DNA of 64,000 bases from Microbacterium lemovicicum (GTDB taxonomy: Bacteria; Actinomycetota; Actinomycetes; Actinomycetales; Microbacteriaceae). The stretch covers positions 2,232,001-2,296,000 of the forward strand of contig NZ_CP031423.1 in assembly GCF_003991875.1 (NCBI RefSeq), given 5' to 3'. Position 1 is the stretch's first letter. The number at the start of each line of letters is the position of its first letter. The translations under genes were made by a program, and so were the position numbers. Below the pieces are notes generated by a model. It made no database searches. It saw only the letters and a list, made by a program, of their open reading frames with translations, and had not been told where the DNA came from. Positions 25,511 to 34,040 of this stretch are shown here, one piece after another.

Positions 25511-25922
25511 CGATCTCGGCGTCGCTTCCGGCGAGCTTCACCAATCGCTCCCGCCACAGCTGAAGGTCCTCGGGCGACAGCCGGGTCCAGTCGTCTCGCT
25601 CAACCACGATCCGCAGCGGTGCCGCACTGCGGAACGACCGCGTCGGATTGCCCGGGAACTTCTTGTCGGTCACATTCGGATCGTCCTCGAACGCGCCCGT
25701 CGGCTCGACCTCGTAGACGTGCGGGATGCCGCGGCCACCCGCCAGCTCGACTGCGAGCTCTGCGGCGAGGCCGGCGCCGTCGATGAGCGAGGTGAAGTAG
25801 ATGTGGTTCATGACGATCTCGGCGCGGTAGTTCGACCGCTGACCGGGAAGGAGCAGGTCGCCGACCACGAGCGCGGCCTTGGTGCCGTGGAAGAAGGGTC
25901 CGGGATCGAGAGGCTCAGTCAC
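25503..25922 (-). CDS. arr: NAD(+)-rifampin ADP-ribosyltransferase
   Basis: 139 residues, exactly the Arr size. FFHGTKAALVVGDLLLPGQR, IYFTSLIDGAGLAAELAV, YEVEPTGAFEDDPNVTDKKF and GNPTRSFRS are nearly the consensus of Arr enzymes. They transfer ADP-ribose from NAD+ to the C23 hydroxyl of rifamycins, which blocks binding to RNA polymerase and gives resistance. It is a cytoplasmic stand-alone gene with no nearby mobile element, so it looks like an intrinsic chromosomal determinant. Confidence 0.93.
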   Translation of the reverse strand: MTEPLDPGPFFHGTKAALVVGDLLLPGQRSNYRAEIVMNHIYFTSLIDGAGLAAELAVELAGGRGIPHVYEVEPTGAFEDDPNVTDKKFPGNPTRSFRSAAPLRIVVERDDWTRLSPEDLQLWRERLVKLAGSDAEIVN

Positions 25923-25968
25923 GCCGAAACTCTATGACCACGGAGAGCCCGAGGCCCAGACTCCTCGG

Positions 25969-26403
25969 TCAGTCCGCAGCGGCCGCCTGCTCCTCCACGC
26001 TGTTCGGCGTCCACCCGAACCAGCCGTCGGCGGTGGCCACCACGGTCCATTCACCGCAGATGAACGCGTCGGTGATCTTGTAGATGTTCGGCGTCCCCTC
26101 CATGGCGTACGACGGCCCCGAGAGCCGGGCGCCGGCACGGCACGTGGCGGTGTCGAGGGCGGTCGGGCTCGTCACGCGGAGGGCCTTATCAGGACCCTGC
26201 GTCGACTCGATGATGCGGATGCGCGTGCCGTCGCCCGGCACCCAGGCGACGGATTGGCCACCGTCCGACAGCGCCGAGGTGTCGGCGTAGTCGGCCGAGC
26301 GCTGCTTGTAGACGACCTCGTCGACGACAGCGCAGCCGCTGAGGGCGATCGCGCCCCCGAGGACGACGGCGGAAAGGACCAGGATGCGGGACGGTGTCTG
26401 CAT
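25969..26403 (-). CDS. Small lipoprotein, unknown function
   Basis: 144 residues. MQTPSRILVLSAVVLGGAIA then LSGC gives a lipoprotein signal with Cys at about 24. The mature part contains a few Cys (TATCRAGARL, AFICGEW) that may form a disulfide, and ends in a Trp-rich strand ADGWFGWTPN. No family recognised. Start chosen at ATG 26403, which places the signal peptide at the N-terminus; a longer frame upstream has no signal. Confidence 0.75.
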   Translation of the reverse strand: MQTPSRILVLSAVVLGGAIALSGCAVVDEVVYKQRSADYADTSALSDGGQSVAWVPGDGTRIRIIESTQGPDKALRVTSPTALDTATCRAGARLSGPSYAMEGTPNIYKITDAFICGEWTVVATADGWFGWTPNSVEEQAAAAD

Positions 26404-26534
26404 GACTCCAGTCCAGCGATCCGCGGCGCGCGGCACATGCGGCGCGGGGATGATCCGCATCAGCCCTCGGATGTATCCCTGCGCCCCCGGCCGACAGCGT
26501 CCCGGACCCCGAACCGACCGAATCGAGCGGTAGC

Positions 26535-27200
26535 GTGAGCGGCGTGAGCTCCGCCGACACGCCCGCGGCCGCGGCATCCCTCCCCTCCCTGCGGGCGCGC
26601 ACGTTCACGATCATCGACGTGGCGGCCACCGCGCTGTTCGGCATCGAAGGAGCCGCCGCCGCCGTACACGCCGGGCTGGACGTGCTCGGCGTGCTCGTCG
26701 TCGGCTTCGTCGTCGCCTTGGCGGGAGGGATGCTGCGCGACGTTCTCCTCGGAGACCTTCCGCCCGCGGCGCTGCGCACTCCGAGCCGCATCATCACAGC
26801 GATCGCCGCAGCCGCTGCCGCGTTCCTCGTCGTGGGCGTGGTCGATGCGATACCCGGCGGCGTGCTGATCACCCTGGACGCGCTCGGTCTGGCGCTCTTC
26901 GCCATGACCGGTGCCGAGAAGGCCTCCTCCCGCGGCGCGAACCTCTGGGTGGTGACGATCCTCGGCGGCATCACCGCGACCGGCGGCGGCGTGCTGCGCG
27001 ACGTCCTGCTGCTGCGCACGCCGGTCGTGCTCACGGAGAGCGTCTACGGCACGGCCGCGCTCGCGGGGGCGCTCGCGACGGGCATCGTCATGTCGTTCAC
27101 GCGACGACCCCGCACGGCGATGCTGGTCGGCTTCGTCGTCGCGTTCAGCCTGCGCATGCTCGCGGTGACCTTCGGCTGGCAGCTCCCCCGCGCGCTCTGA
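26535..27200 (+). CDS. TRIC-type (UPF0126/YadS-like) membrane protein
   Basis: 221 residues with about seven helices arranged as two repeats, each containing the hallmark GGxxRD: GGMLRDVLLGD and GGVLRDVLL. These belong to the bacterial trimeric intracellular cation channel family, which conducts small cations; other members were proposed to move glycine. GTG start at 26535; another GTG lies nine bases later. Confidence 0.88.
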   Translation: MSGVSSADTPAAAASLPSLRARTFTIIDVAATALFGIEGAAAAVHAGLDVLGVLVVGFVVALAGGMLRDVLLGDLPPAALRTPSRIITAIAAAAAAFLVVGVVDAIPGGVLITLDALGLALFAMTGAEKASSRGANLWVVTILGGITATGGGVLRDVLLLRTPVVLTESVYGTAALAGALATGIVMSFTRRPRTAMLVGFVVAFSLRMLAVTFGWQLPRAL

Positions 27201-27278
27201 ACGAGGCTGTCCGTCGAACGTCGCCCCGTGTCCGGAAAGCTGCGCGCGGTCACTCCTCCGCCGGGCCATCCTGGAGTC

Positions 27279-27683
27279 ATGGCAGACCAGCAGCCCCTCG
27301 AGCCGGCAGACCAGCAGCCCGCCGAGCCGGCGGACCAGCAGCCCGCCGAGCCGGCAGTTCAGCAGCCCGCCGTCGTGCGGATGTGGACCGGCGTCGTCCG
27401 CACCGCCGACGTCGACGACTACGCCCATTACGTCGAGACCACGGGCATGACCGCGTACCGCGCGACGCCCGGCAACCTCGACGCGTGGCTCCTCACCCGG
27501 GACCTCGGCGACGGCCGCACCGAGGTCACGACCGTCTCGCGCTGGCGCTCACTCGCCGACATCACCGCCTTCGCCGGGCCCGACGCCGAGAAGGCCGTCT
27601 TCTACCCCGACGACGACCGCTGGCTCATCGAGCGCGACGAACGCGTGCGCCACTACCGGCAGGTCGGCGCGACGCCCGTTTAG
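27279..27683 (+). CDS. ABM-like small protein with N-terminal repeat
   Basis: 134 residues. Residues about 1-31 are made of an eight-residue repeat (ADQQPAEP). The rest looks like an antibiotic-biosynthesis-monooxygenase/dimeric alpha-beta barrel: WTGVVRTADVDDYAHYVETT, TEVTTVSRWRSLADITAF and VFYPDDDRWLIERDERVRHY. Such domains are found in heme- or quinone-related and unknown proteins. GGAG precedes the ATG. Function not known. Confidence 0.75.
   Translation: MADQQPLEPADQQPAEPADQQPAEPAVQQPAVVRMWTGVVRTADVDDYAHYVETTGMTAYRATPGNLDAWLLTRDLGDGRTEVTTVSRWRSLADITAFAGPDAEKAVFYPDDDRWLIERDERVRHYRQVGATPV
27281..27370. repeat. 24-base tandem repeat inside the ABM-like gene
   Basis: Three full units of roughly GCAGACCAGCAGCCCGCCGA plus GCCG and a partial fourth. 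It keeps the reading frame and encodes the ADQQPAEP repeat. Confidence 0.85.
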
Positions 27684-27703
27684 CCCCGTCGCGCACCCGC
27701 GAC

Positions 27704-27731
27704 CTTTGATCTACAGTTGTGTAAATCAAAG
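27704..27731. promoter_or_regulatory. Palindromic operator upstream of the amidohydrolase gene
   Basis: 28-base inverted repeat: CTTTGAT-C-TACA, central GTTG, TGTA-A-ATCAAAG. Eleven of twelve arm positions pair. It ends 13 bases before the ATG. Size and symmetry suit a TetR-type dimer, perhaps the regulator encoded at 29437. Confidence 0.65.
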
Positions 27732-27744
27732 ACGAGGGGATCCG

Positions 27745-29421
27745 ATGAGGGACATCCTGCTGACCAACGCGCACATCGTGACGTCCGATGCCGCGCGACC
27801 GCGTGCGGACACGCTCGCCATCCGCGGCGGGCGGATCGCCTTCGTCGGCGAGCGCGCGGACTGGGACGAATCGCTCTCGCTGCCGGAAAGGAATCTGGGC
27901 GGACGCACCGTCGTGCCCGGTCTCATCGACGCGCACACCCACCCCTCGATGGTGGCGCGCAGCGCGTGGCACGTGCCGCTGCCCAAGAGCGACGACGTCG
28001 ACGAGATCCTGGCGTTCGTCCGTGGATACGGCGCCGCACACCCGAGGGAGGAGGCGCCGTTCCTCTACTTCGAGTACTACCCGAGCACGCTGTTCGGCGA
28101 CGGCCGGCCGACGAAGGAGCTCCTCGACACGGCCATCTCCGATCGGCCGGTGCTCTTGCAGGACTTCAGCGATCACGCGCACTGGGTCAACTCGCGCATG
28201 ATCGATCTGCTGGGAGTGACCGCGGACACCCCTGATCCCGTGCCCGGACTCGAGATGTTCGTGCGCGACGATGACGGCCGGCCGACGGGCCACATCCTCG
28301 AGATGGCGTATACGCACTTCATCGACCGTCTCTATGACCGGATCGGATGGCGTCCGCCCGCCGTGACGACTGAGAGCCTCGCCGACGTGCTCGACACGAT
28401 GGGCGCGAGCGGAGTGACCGCGCTGTTCGAGGCGCTGATCGAAGACGAGGATGCGCTCGAAGCGGTGTCCGGCCTCGATCGCTCCGGGCGGCTGCACCTG
28501 CGCTATGAGGCCGCCGCCCGCTTCCGCACGCGCGCCGACCTCCCCGGCGCGATCGCCCGGGCTCGCCGATGGGATGAGCGGTACGGCAGCGACCGGGTGC
28601 GCATCCGCACCCTCAAACTCTTCCTCGACGGCACGAACGAGAGCGGCAACAGCGCCGTCATCGCGCCGTTCGACAACGACGCCTCCCGCACCGACCTCGG
28701 CGACATCCAGATGGAGACCGACGAGCTGGTCGAGTGCCTGGAGCTGATGAACCACGAGCGCATCGACCTGCACATCCACATGGTCGGCGACCGCGCGTTC
28801 CGCGTGGCCTGCGATGCCGTGGAGCGCGCGCAGACCCGCTCCGAGATCAACGGCGCGCCGTGGCTCCTGCAGGTGACCTTCGCGCACTGCGAGCTCATCG
28901 ACCCCGCAGACATGGGTCGCCCCGCCGCGCTGGGCGTCATCGTGAACTGGACGACCCACTGGTCGGGCGGCTACTTCGGCGAGGAGGGGCGCGCCTACCT
29001 CGGCGATCGGTGGGACCACATGTACGACTTCACCGCGATCGCCGACAGCGGTGCGACACTCGCCTTTGCGAGCGACGTGGTCACCCGGTACGAGCTGCAC
29101 CGCGCGCATCCGTTCTTCGGCATGCAGGTCGCCGCCACACGCGTCGACCCCGAGGTGCCGCTCGACCCGGGGCGGTACCCCGGCAGCGTGCGGCCCAGCG
29201 CCCGCTCACGCCTGTCGGTCGAGCGTCTCCTGAAAGGCCACACCATCGACGCCGCGCGGCAGCTGCGCATCGACGCCCAGGTCGGATCACTGGAGGTCGG
29301 AAAGGACGCGAACCTGGTGGTCCTGAGTGACGATCCGTTCGAGATCGACGTCGACCGGCTCGGGACCATTCGGCCCGTCGCCGTGATGGTCGAGGGCGAG
29401 GTCGTGTCCGGCGAGCTCTGA
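27745..29421 (+). CDS. Amidohydrolase family protein (YtcJ-like)
   Basis: 558 residues of the amidohydrolase-3 group. The metal motif DAHTHPS follows GRTVVPGLI, the later strands carry HIHMVGDRAFRVA and LQVTFAHCELID, and the C-terminal beta domain ends with GSLEVGKDANLVVLSDDPFE. GAGGGG precedes the ATG at 27745. These cytoplasmic enzymes hydrolyse C-N bonds in amides, ureas or N-formyl compounds. It is convergent with a TetR gene and close to an APC permease, so uptake and hydrolysis of an amine- or amide-type compound is likely. Substrate unknown. Confidence 0.88.
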   Translation: MRDILLTNAHIVTSDAARPRADTLAIRGGRIAFVGERADWDESLSLPERNLGGRTVVPGLIDAHTHPSMVARSAWHVPLPKSDDVDEILAFVRGYGAAHPREEAPFLYFEYYPSTLFGDGRPTKELLDTAISDRPVLLQDFSDHAHWVNSRMIDLLGVTADTPDPVPGLEMFVRDDDGRPTGHILEMAYTHFIDRLYDRIGWRPPAVTTESLADVLDTMGASGVTALFEALIEDEDALEAVSGLDRSGRLHLRYEAAARFRTRADLPGAIARARRWDERYGSDRVRIRTLKLFLDGTNESGNSAVIAPFDNDASRTDLGDIQMETDELVECLELMNHERIDLHIHMVGDRAFRVACDAVERAQTRSEINGAPWLLQVTFAHCELIDPADMGRPAALGVIVNWTTHWSGGYFGEEGRAYLGDRWDHMYDFTAIADSGATLAFASDVVTRYELHRAHPFFGMQVAATRVDPEVPLDPGRYPGSVRPSARSRLSVERLLKGHTIDAARQLRIDAQVGSLEVGKDANLVVLSDDPFEIDVDRLGTIRPVAVMVEGEVVSGEL

Positions 29422-29436
29422 CGCGGCGCCGCGGCC

Positions 29437-30024
29437 TCAGTCCTGTCGCACGACGGCCGGAGCGAAGGATGCCGCCGTCTCGATGAGCCGCTCGGCGCGC
29501 GGCGCTCGAGGGTTCAGCAGGTCGAGCATGAGAGCGCCCATCGACATCGCCATGAGCGCGTGCGCACGCGTCGCGATGTCCGCGTCGGACAGTGCGGGTC
29601 CGGCGGTGCGCAGCAGATGGGCGATGCGCTCCTCAACGTGGGCGTAGGTCGCGTGCGTGCGCGCGCGAACGCGCTCGTCCTCCCGGGACTCGTGCAGGAA
29701 GGCGAGGATGACGGCGTCGTCCTCCTCGTACACGAACGAGAGTGCCAGCAGCTTCTCGAAGGACTCTCCGACGGTCGACGGCGAACCGGTGACGGCGGTC
29801 ACCTGCTCCACCTCCCGCACGTAATCGCCCACGGTGGCCTCCCAGACGGCATCGAGGAGCTCGTCACGGTTGCCGAGGTAGTGCCGGATGTGCGCCCGGG
29901 TCATCCCCGCTTCCTCGGCGATGCGCTCCTGCGTCGCACCGTCGATGCCGTACTGCGAGATGGCGCGCTTCGCAGCGGCGATGATCTGCGGCTTCCGCTG
30001 CTCGCTCATGTCGCGTCGTCCCAC
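29437..30024 (-). CDS. TetR-family transcriptional regulator
   Basis: 195 residues. The N-terminal helix-turn-helix is RISQYGIDG-type (ISQYGIDGATQERIAEEAGM, then TRAHIRHYLGNRDELL), followed by an all-helical ligand domain. The GTG at 30024 has AGGAGG six bases upstream, better than the ATG five codons later. It faces the amidohydrolase gene and is divergent from the APC permease gene, so it probably controls both; inverted repeats are present before each of them. Confidence 0.88.
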   Translation of the reverse strand: MGRRDMSEQRKPQIIAAAKRAISQYGIDGATQERIAEEAGMTRAHIRHYLGNRDELLDAVWEATVGDYVREVEQVTAVTGSPSTVGESFEKLLALSFVYEEDDAVILAFLHESREDERVRARTHATYAHVEERIAHLLRTAGPALSDADIATRAHALMAMSMGALMLDLLNPRAPRAERLIETAASFAPAVVRQD

Positions 30025-30046
30025 TGACCGCCTCCTCGCTTGGTCC

Positions 30047-30086
30047 TTGACAACATCATGCGGTCAAATTAGCTTATCCATGTTGT
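30047..30086 (+). promoter_or_regulatory. Promoter and overlapping inverted repeat of the APC permease gene
   Basis: TTGACA (30047-30052), 17-base spacer, TAGCTT (30070-30075) form a good -35/-10 pair. The arms ACAACAT (30050-30056) and ATGTTGT (30080-30086) straddle it, so a bound repressor such as the divergent TetR would block the promoter. Confidence 0.65.
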
Positions 30087-30130
30087 AAAACTATTCGAAG
30101 ATCACCGACGATCGCGGAGACGGATCACCC

Positions 30131-31558
30131 ATGAGCGCACACGCCTCCGACACGACCGGCCACGACGGTTCGTTCCGTCGGGTCCTCAAGCTCCGCCACC
30201 TGGTCGCCTTCGGGCTGGCGTACCTCGCGCCGACGGTGGTCTTCAACTACTACGGCATCGCCACCTCCGCGACCGGCGGCATGATGGCCCTCGCGTACCT
30301 CGTCACCATGACGGCGATGTTCTTCACCGCGTACTCCTACGCGCAGATGGTGAAGGCCTACCCGGTCGCCGGGTCGGCATACACGTACGTGCAGCGGTCC
30401 GTGAACCCGTGGCTGGGCTTCGGCACCGGCTGGGTGCTGCTGCTGGACTACCTGTTGCTGCCGATGATCTGCTACCTGCTCTTCGGCGTCTACATGAACG
30501 AGTACGTTCCCGCGGTCCCGATCTGGGTGTGGGTCGTCATCGCCGCCGCGGTCGGTGCGACGATCAACATCGTCGGCACGCGCATCTCCGGGCGCGTCAA
30601 CGTCGTGGTCGTCAGCCTGCAGGTGGTGTTCTGCCTGTTCCTCGTCGGCCTCATCGTCGTCTACGTGGTCAACCGCGACGGCGCCGGTGGACTGTGGGCG
30701 CCGCAGGCGCTGCTGGATGCCACGCGGTTCGACGGCGGCGGTGTGCTGTGGGCCGCATCCATCCTCGCGGTGTCGTTCCTCGGCTTCGACGCCGTCTCGA
30801 CCCTCGCCGAAGAGGCGGAGGATCCGCGTAAGAACGTCCCCCGCGCTGTGCTCATCGTCTGTCTCGGCGCGGGCGTCGCCTTCGCCGTCATCTCCTACTT
30901 CCTGCAGCTGGCCTGGCCGACCGCCTACCTCGATCTCGCCGACCCCGACACGGGAATCTTCGAGCTGCTTCAGCGCCTCGGCGGCGACGCGCTCGGGCTC
31001 GTGTTCTTCGTGACAGACCAGTCCGCGACGATCCTCGCCGCGATGGCCGCCATCGCCGCCGTCTCCCGGCTGCTGTACACGATGGGACGCGACCGCATCC
31101 TGCCCGAGCAGGTCTTCGGCCGGCTCTCGCGCCGGTTCGGCACCCCGGTCACCAACATCCTCATCACGTCCGCGATCGCGCTGACGGCGATCTTCTACGC
31201 AGACAACCTCTTCGGCGCGGCATCCCTCACCAGCTTCGGCGCCATCACCGGCTTCATCATGGTGAACGTCGCTGTCATCAGCCACTACTTCATCCGCGAG
31301 CGTCGACGCGCCGGCTGGGACGTCGTACGGTTCCTCGTCCTCCCTCTCGCGGGTATCGCGGTGAACATCGTGCTGTGGATCGGCATCGACATCCCCGCGA
31401 AGCTCCTCGGCCTGCTCTGGCTCGTCGTCGGCGCCGTGTACCTCGGCATCGTCTCGAAGGGCTTCCGCGTCTACCCGACGCCCATCCGCGAAGAGGTCGA
31501 CGAGTCGCTCGCAGACGTCGCCGACGAGACAAGCGCGCAGAAGGACGCCGCGCGCTGA
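30131..31558 (+). CDS. APC-family amino acid/amine permease
   Basis: 475 residues with about twelve hydrophobic helices. LKLRHLVAFGLAYLAPTVVF, the YPVAGSAYTYVQRSVNPWLG stretch and SFLGFDAVSTLAEEAEDPRK are the standard helix 1, helix 3 and helix 6 motifs of APC transporters. It is an inner-membrane importer for amino acids, polyamines or related amines by symport. It is divergent from the TetR gene and shares its control region, which ties it to the amidohydrolase. The C-terminal tail is acidic and cytoplasmic. Confidence 0.92.
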   Translation: MSAHASDTTGHDGSFRRVLKLRHLVAFGLAYLAPTVVFNYYGIATSATGGMMALAYLVTMTAMFFTAYSYAQMVKAYPVAGSAYTYVQRSVNPWLGFGTGWVLLLDYLLLPMICYLLFGVYMNEYVPAVPIWVWVVIAAAVGATINIVGTRISGRVNVVVVSLQVVFCLFLVGLIVVYVVNRDGAGGLWAPQALLDATRFDGGGVLWAASILAVSFLGFDAVSTLAEEAEDPRKNVPRAVLIVCLGAGVAFAVISYFLQLAWPTAYLDLADPDTGIFELLQRLGGDALGLVFFVTDQSATILAAMAAIAAVSRLLYTMGRDRILPEQVFGRLSRRFGTPVTNILITSAIALTAIFYADNLFGAASLTSFGAITGFIMVNVAVISHYFIRERRRAGWDVVRFLVLPLAGIAVNIVLWIGIDIPAKLLGLLWLVVGAVYLGIVSKGFRVYPTPIREEVDESLADVADETSAQKDAAR

Positions 31559-31592
31559 GGCGTCACGCCGCGGTTCCCGGCATGCTGGAGCC

Positions 31593-32453
31593 ATGACATC
31601 GCGAGCCGTCACTCCCCTGCGCTACGCCGCATTCGCCGCGGCTCCCGGTGGAGGAAATCCCGCCGGGGTGGTGCTGGATGCCGCCGCCCTCACCGACGCC
31701 GAGATGCAGGCCATCGCGGCCGATGTCGGCTACTCCGAGACCGCGTTCGTGACGTCTCAGGAGACGGATGCTGCGCCCCGCCATGTGCGCATCCGGTACT
31801 TCTCCCCGGTCGCCGAGGTCCCCTTCTGCGGACACGCGACGATCGCGACGGCGGTCGCCCTCGCCGAGCGCCATGGCACCGGCGAGTTCGTCTTCGAAAC
31901 TCCGGTCGGCGACGTCGTCATCGCCACCGCCGACGGCGAGCGCGGCATCGAGGCGTCCTTCACCAGCATCGAGCCCGAGGTCACCGACCTCGACAACGCC
32001 GTCCTCGATCGGCTGCTGCGCCTGCTCGGGGTGACGCGGGCGGACCTCGACCTGCAGCATCCGCCCCGTCTCTCCTTCGCCGGCAACCGGCATCCCGTCG
32101 TGGTGTTCGCCGACCGCGCGGTCTTCGACGGCTTCACGTTCGATCCCGATGCCGTGCGCGCACTGATGGACGAGCAGGGCTGGGCGGGCACGGTGACCAC
32201 CCTTTTCGCCGTATCGGAGGCGGAGTTCGACGCCCGCAACCTCTTCCCGGTGGGCGCGATCACGGAGGATCCGGCGACGGGATCGGCCGCGGCATCCGTC
32301 GGCGCGTATCTCCGCGCGCTCGCGCTCGTGCGTCCGCCGGCGCGCATCACGATCACGCAGGGCGCGCACGTCGGGCGTCCGAGCGTGCTGCAGGTCGACA
32401 TTCCCGCCATCGGCGGCATCACGGTGACGGGCACCGCGACGCCGATCGCCTGA
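31593..32453 (+). CDS. PhzF-family isomerase
   Basis: 286 residues with the two-lobed diaminopimelate-epimerase fold. FAAAPGGGNPAGVVL at the N-terminus, SETAFV with the catalytic Glu, YFSPVAEVPFCGHATIATA, and EDPATGSAAASVGAYL are all PhzF signatures. PhzF itself isomerises DHHA in phenazine synthesis, but most members, as here without other phenazine genes, have unknown metabolic substrates. It stands alone, 34 bases after the APC permease. Confidence 0.9.
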   Translation: MTSRAVTPLRYAAFAAAPGGGNPAGVVLDAAALTDAEMQAIAADVGYSETAFVTSQETDAAPRHVRIRYFSPVAEVPFCGHATIATAVALAERHGTGEFVFETPVGDVVIATADGERGIEASFTSIEPEVTDLDNAVLDRLLRLLGVTRADLDLQHPPRLSFAGNRHPVVVFADRAVFDGFTFDPDAVRALMDEQGWAGTVTTLFAVSEAEFDARNLFPVGAITEDPATGSAAASVGAYLRALALVRPPARITITQGAHVGRPSVLQVDIPAIGGITVTGTATPIA

Positions 32454-32470
32454 CCCCCTTGCTCCCCCGC

Positions 32471-32531
32471 GCGTTGGGGACGACTTCCGTCGCCCCGGCC
32501 GGCAGCCCTGCGACGAAAGTCGTCCCTACGC
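32471..32531. repeat. Long inverted repeat between phzF-like and GNAT genes
   Basis: Arms of about 21 bases, GGGACGACTTCCGTCG on the left and CGACGAAAGTCGTCCC on the right, with GCG/CGC ends and an 18-base loop. It may act as a terminator for the PhzF gene, but the size suggests a REP-type element. Confidence 0.65.
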
Positions 32532-32619
32532 GGCTCGTGTGAGGCGTGTGCACCTCAGCAGGCCACTCGATCGAGAGCGGACCGCGCGCCGCGGCATCCG
32601 GATGCGCTGGGATCAGAGG

Positions 32620-33063
32620 ATGACCGACGACCTGGTGTTCTCCGCAGACCCGGCCGCCATCGACGTCGACCGCGTGCTGCGGTGGCTGTCGGAGGAGTCG
32701 TACTGGGCCCGCGGGCGCACGCGTGCGACACACGAAGCGGCGATGGCCGGCTCCCGCAATTACGGCGTCTTCGACGCGGCCACCGGCGCGCAGCTCGCCT
32801 ACGCCCGGGCGATCACCGACGGCGCGACCTTCGCGTGGATCGCCGACGTGTTCGTCGACCCCGCCGCCCGCGGTCGCGGCGTCGGCAAGCGCATCATGCA
32901 GGGCATCATCGACGACCTCGAGCCCCTCGGCCTCAAGCGCACCGCGCTCTTCACCGAAGACGCCCACGGCCTCTACGCGCAGTTCGGCTTCCAGCAGCTC
33001 GACGACGCCGGCTCATGGATGCTGCGCTGGGGCTCCGGGTTCGCACCGGCTTCTGCGACGTGA
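32620..33063 (+). CDS. GNAT-family N-acetyltransferase
   Basis: 147 residues. The acetyl-CoA loop VFVDPAARGRGVGKRIM contains the R/QxxGxG/A signature, followed by LGLKRTALFTEDAHGLYAQF, the usual GNAT strand 5 and helix. N-terminal DLVFSADPAAIDVDRVLRWL is the pattern seen in small stand-alone acetyltransferases. Start at the MTDDL Met; an upstream Met in frame is possible. The acceptor substrate is unknown. Confidence 0.88.
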   Translation: MTDDLVFSADPAAIDVDRVLRWLSEESYWARGRTRATHEAAMAGSRNYGVFDAATGAQLAYARAITDGATFAWIADVFVDPAARGRGVGKRIMQGIIDDLEPLGLKRTALFTEDAHGLYAQFGFQQLDDAGSWMLRWGSGFAPASAT

Positions 33064-33167
33064 CATCGCGCCACCCCGACGATCGCCGAGTGGCGGCACC
33101 CTGTCATCCGTTGCGCATGTTGTAAAGCCTCGTCGAGGCCGGACAGCCGTTTTTTTAGGCTCGATGC

Positions 33168-34013
33168 ATGATCTCTTCGACACACCGCCGAATCCTGATC
33201 CCCACCGTCCTCCTCGCCGGAGGCCTCGCGCTCGCCGGGTGCACGGCGCCCGCCGAACCCGTGACGTCCGCCTCCGTCCCGCCCTCCGCGGCACCCGTCA
33301 CCTCCCCGACCGCGTCGCCGGTCGCGACGCCGACCGTGTCCGATCAGGATGCCGTGGCCACCGTCACCACGTATCTCGAGGCCATTCAGCAGGAGCGCTG
33401 GGCCGACGCGTTCGCCCTCCTGACGCCCGAGTCGCAGGAGCTCACCGGAACGGAGGAGCAGTTCATCGCCGCCCTGCGACGAGGGATCACCGCCCCGGAG
33501 CCTGCCGCCGGCTTCCTGGGGTCAGACGGGTCGTTCACGACGGCGCCGGGACCGGTCGCCGGTTCCGTCCTCGTCTCGGCCACGCGCGATCGGATCGCCG
33601 ACGCGTGGCTCGTGCGGAGCGGCCCCGAGGGCCTGCGGGTCGACCAGGCCGGCGTGCCCGCCACCGGGGAGTCGCCCTACGCGTGGGTGAACCCGGCCAC
33701 CGGCCCCGAGGACGTGTCCGACTTCGCTCCCTACGACCCGGCCGGGCCTGCCTCCATCGCGTTCGCCGACCTCGTCACGCGCACGGGAGCAGAAGGACGC
33801 TCGCTCGTCGGCTACCCGTCGGAGCTGACCGCCTACCTCGGGGCCGACACGGTGCCGGCGACGTCCGAGGAGTCCGGCACGACGAGGACGTGGACTCTCC
33901 CCCTCGACCCCGCCGCACTGGAAGCCGGAACCGCCGCCCTCACCGTCGTCTGGGAGGTCGAGCCCGGCAGCGATCAGTGGCGCACGGCGACAACGGCCGT
34001 GTACCTCGACTGA
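33168..34013 (+). CDS. Secreted lipoprotein, unknown function
   Basis: 281 residues. The signal peptide ends in GLALAGC (lipobox), followed by a Ser/Thr/Pro/Ala-rich linker of about 35 residues. The next part (AVATVTTYLEAIQQERWADA, FALLTPESQELTG) looks like an NTF2-like accessory domain found in lipoproteins. No catalytic motif is visible. There is a T7 run about 20 bases upstream and no clear Shine-Dalgarno, so the message may be leaderless or nearly so. Confidence 0.75.
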   Translation: MISSTHRRILIPTVLLAGGLALAGCTAPAEPVTSASVPPSAAPVTSPTASPVATPTVSDQDAVATVTTYLEAIQQERWADAFALLTPESQELTGTEEQFIAALRRGITAPEPAAGFLGSDGSFTTAPGPVAGSVLVSATRDRIADAWLVRSGPEGLRVDQAGVPATGESPYAWVNPATGPEDVSDFAPYDPAGPASIAFADLVTRTGAEGRSLVGYPSELTAYLGADTVPATSEESGTTRTWTLPLDPAALEAGTAALTVVWEVEPGSDQWRTATTAVYLD

Positions 34014-34040
34014 CGGCGTAGGCGCCCTGGAGGCCCGTCC

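Noticed and set aside
33117..33131. ATGTTGTAAAG before the lipoprotein gene, similar to the half-site at 30080
   Set aside because: Single half-site without a partner; likely chance or a promoter piece.
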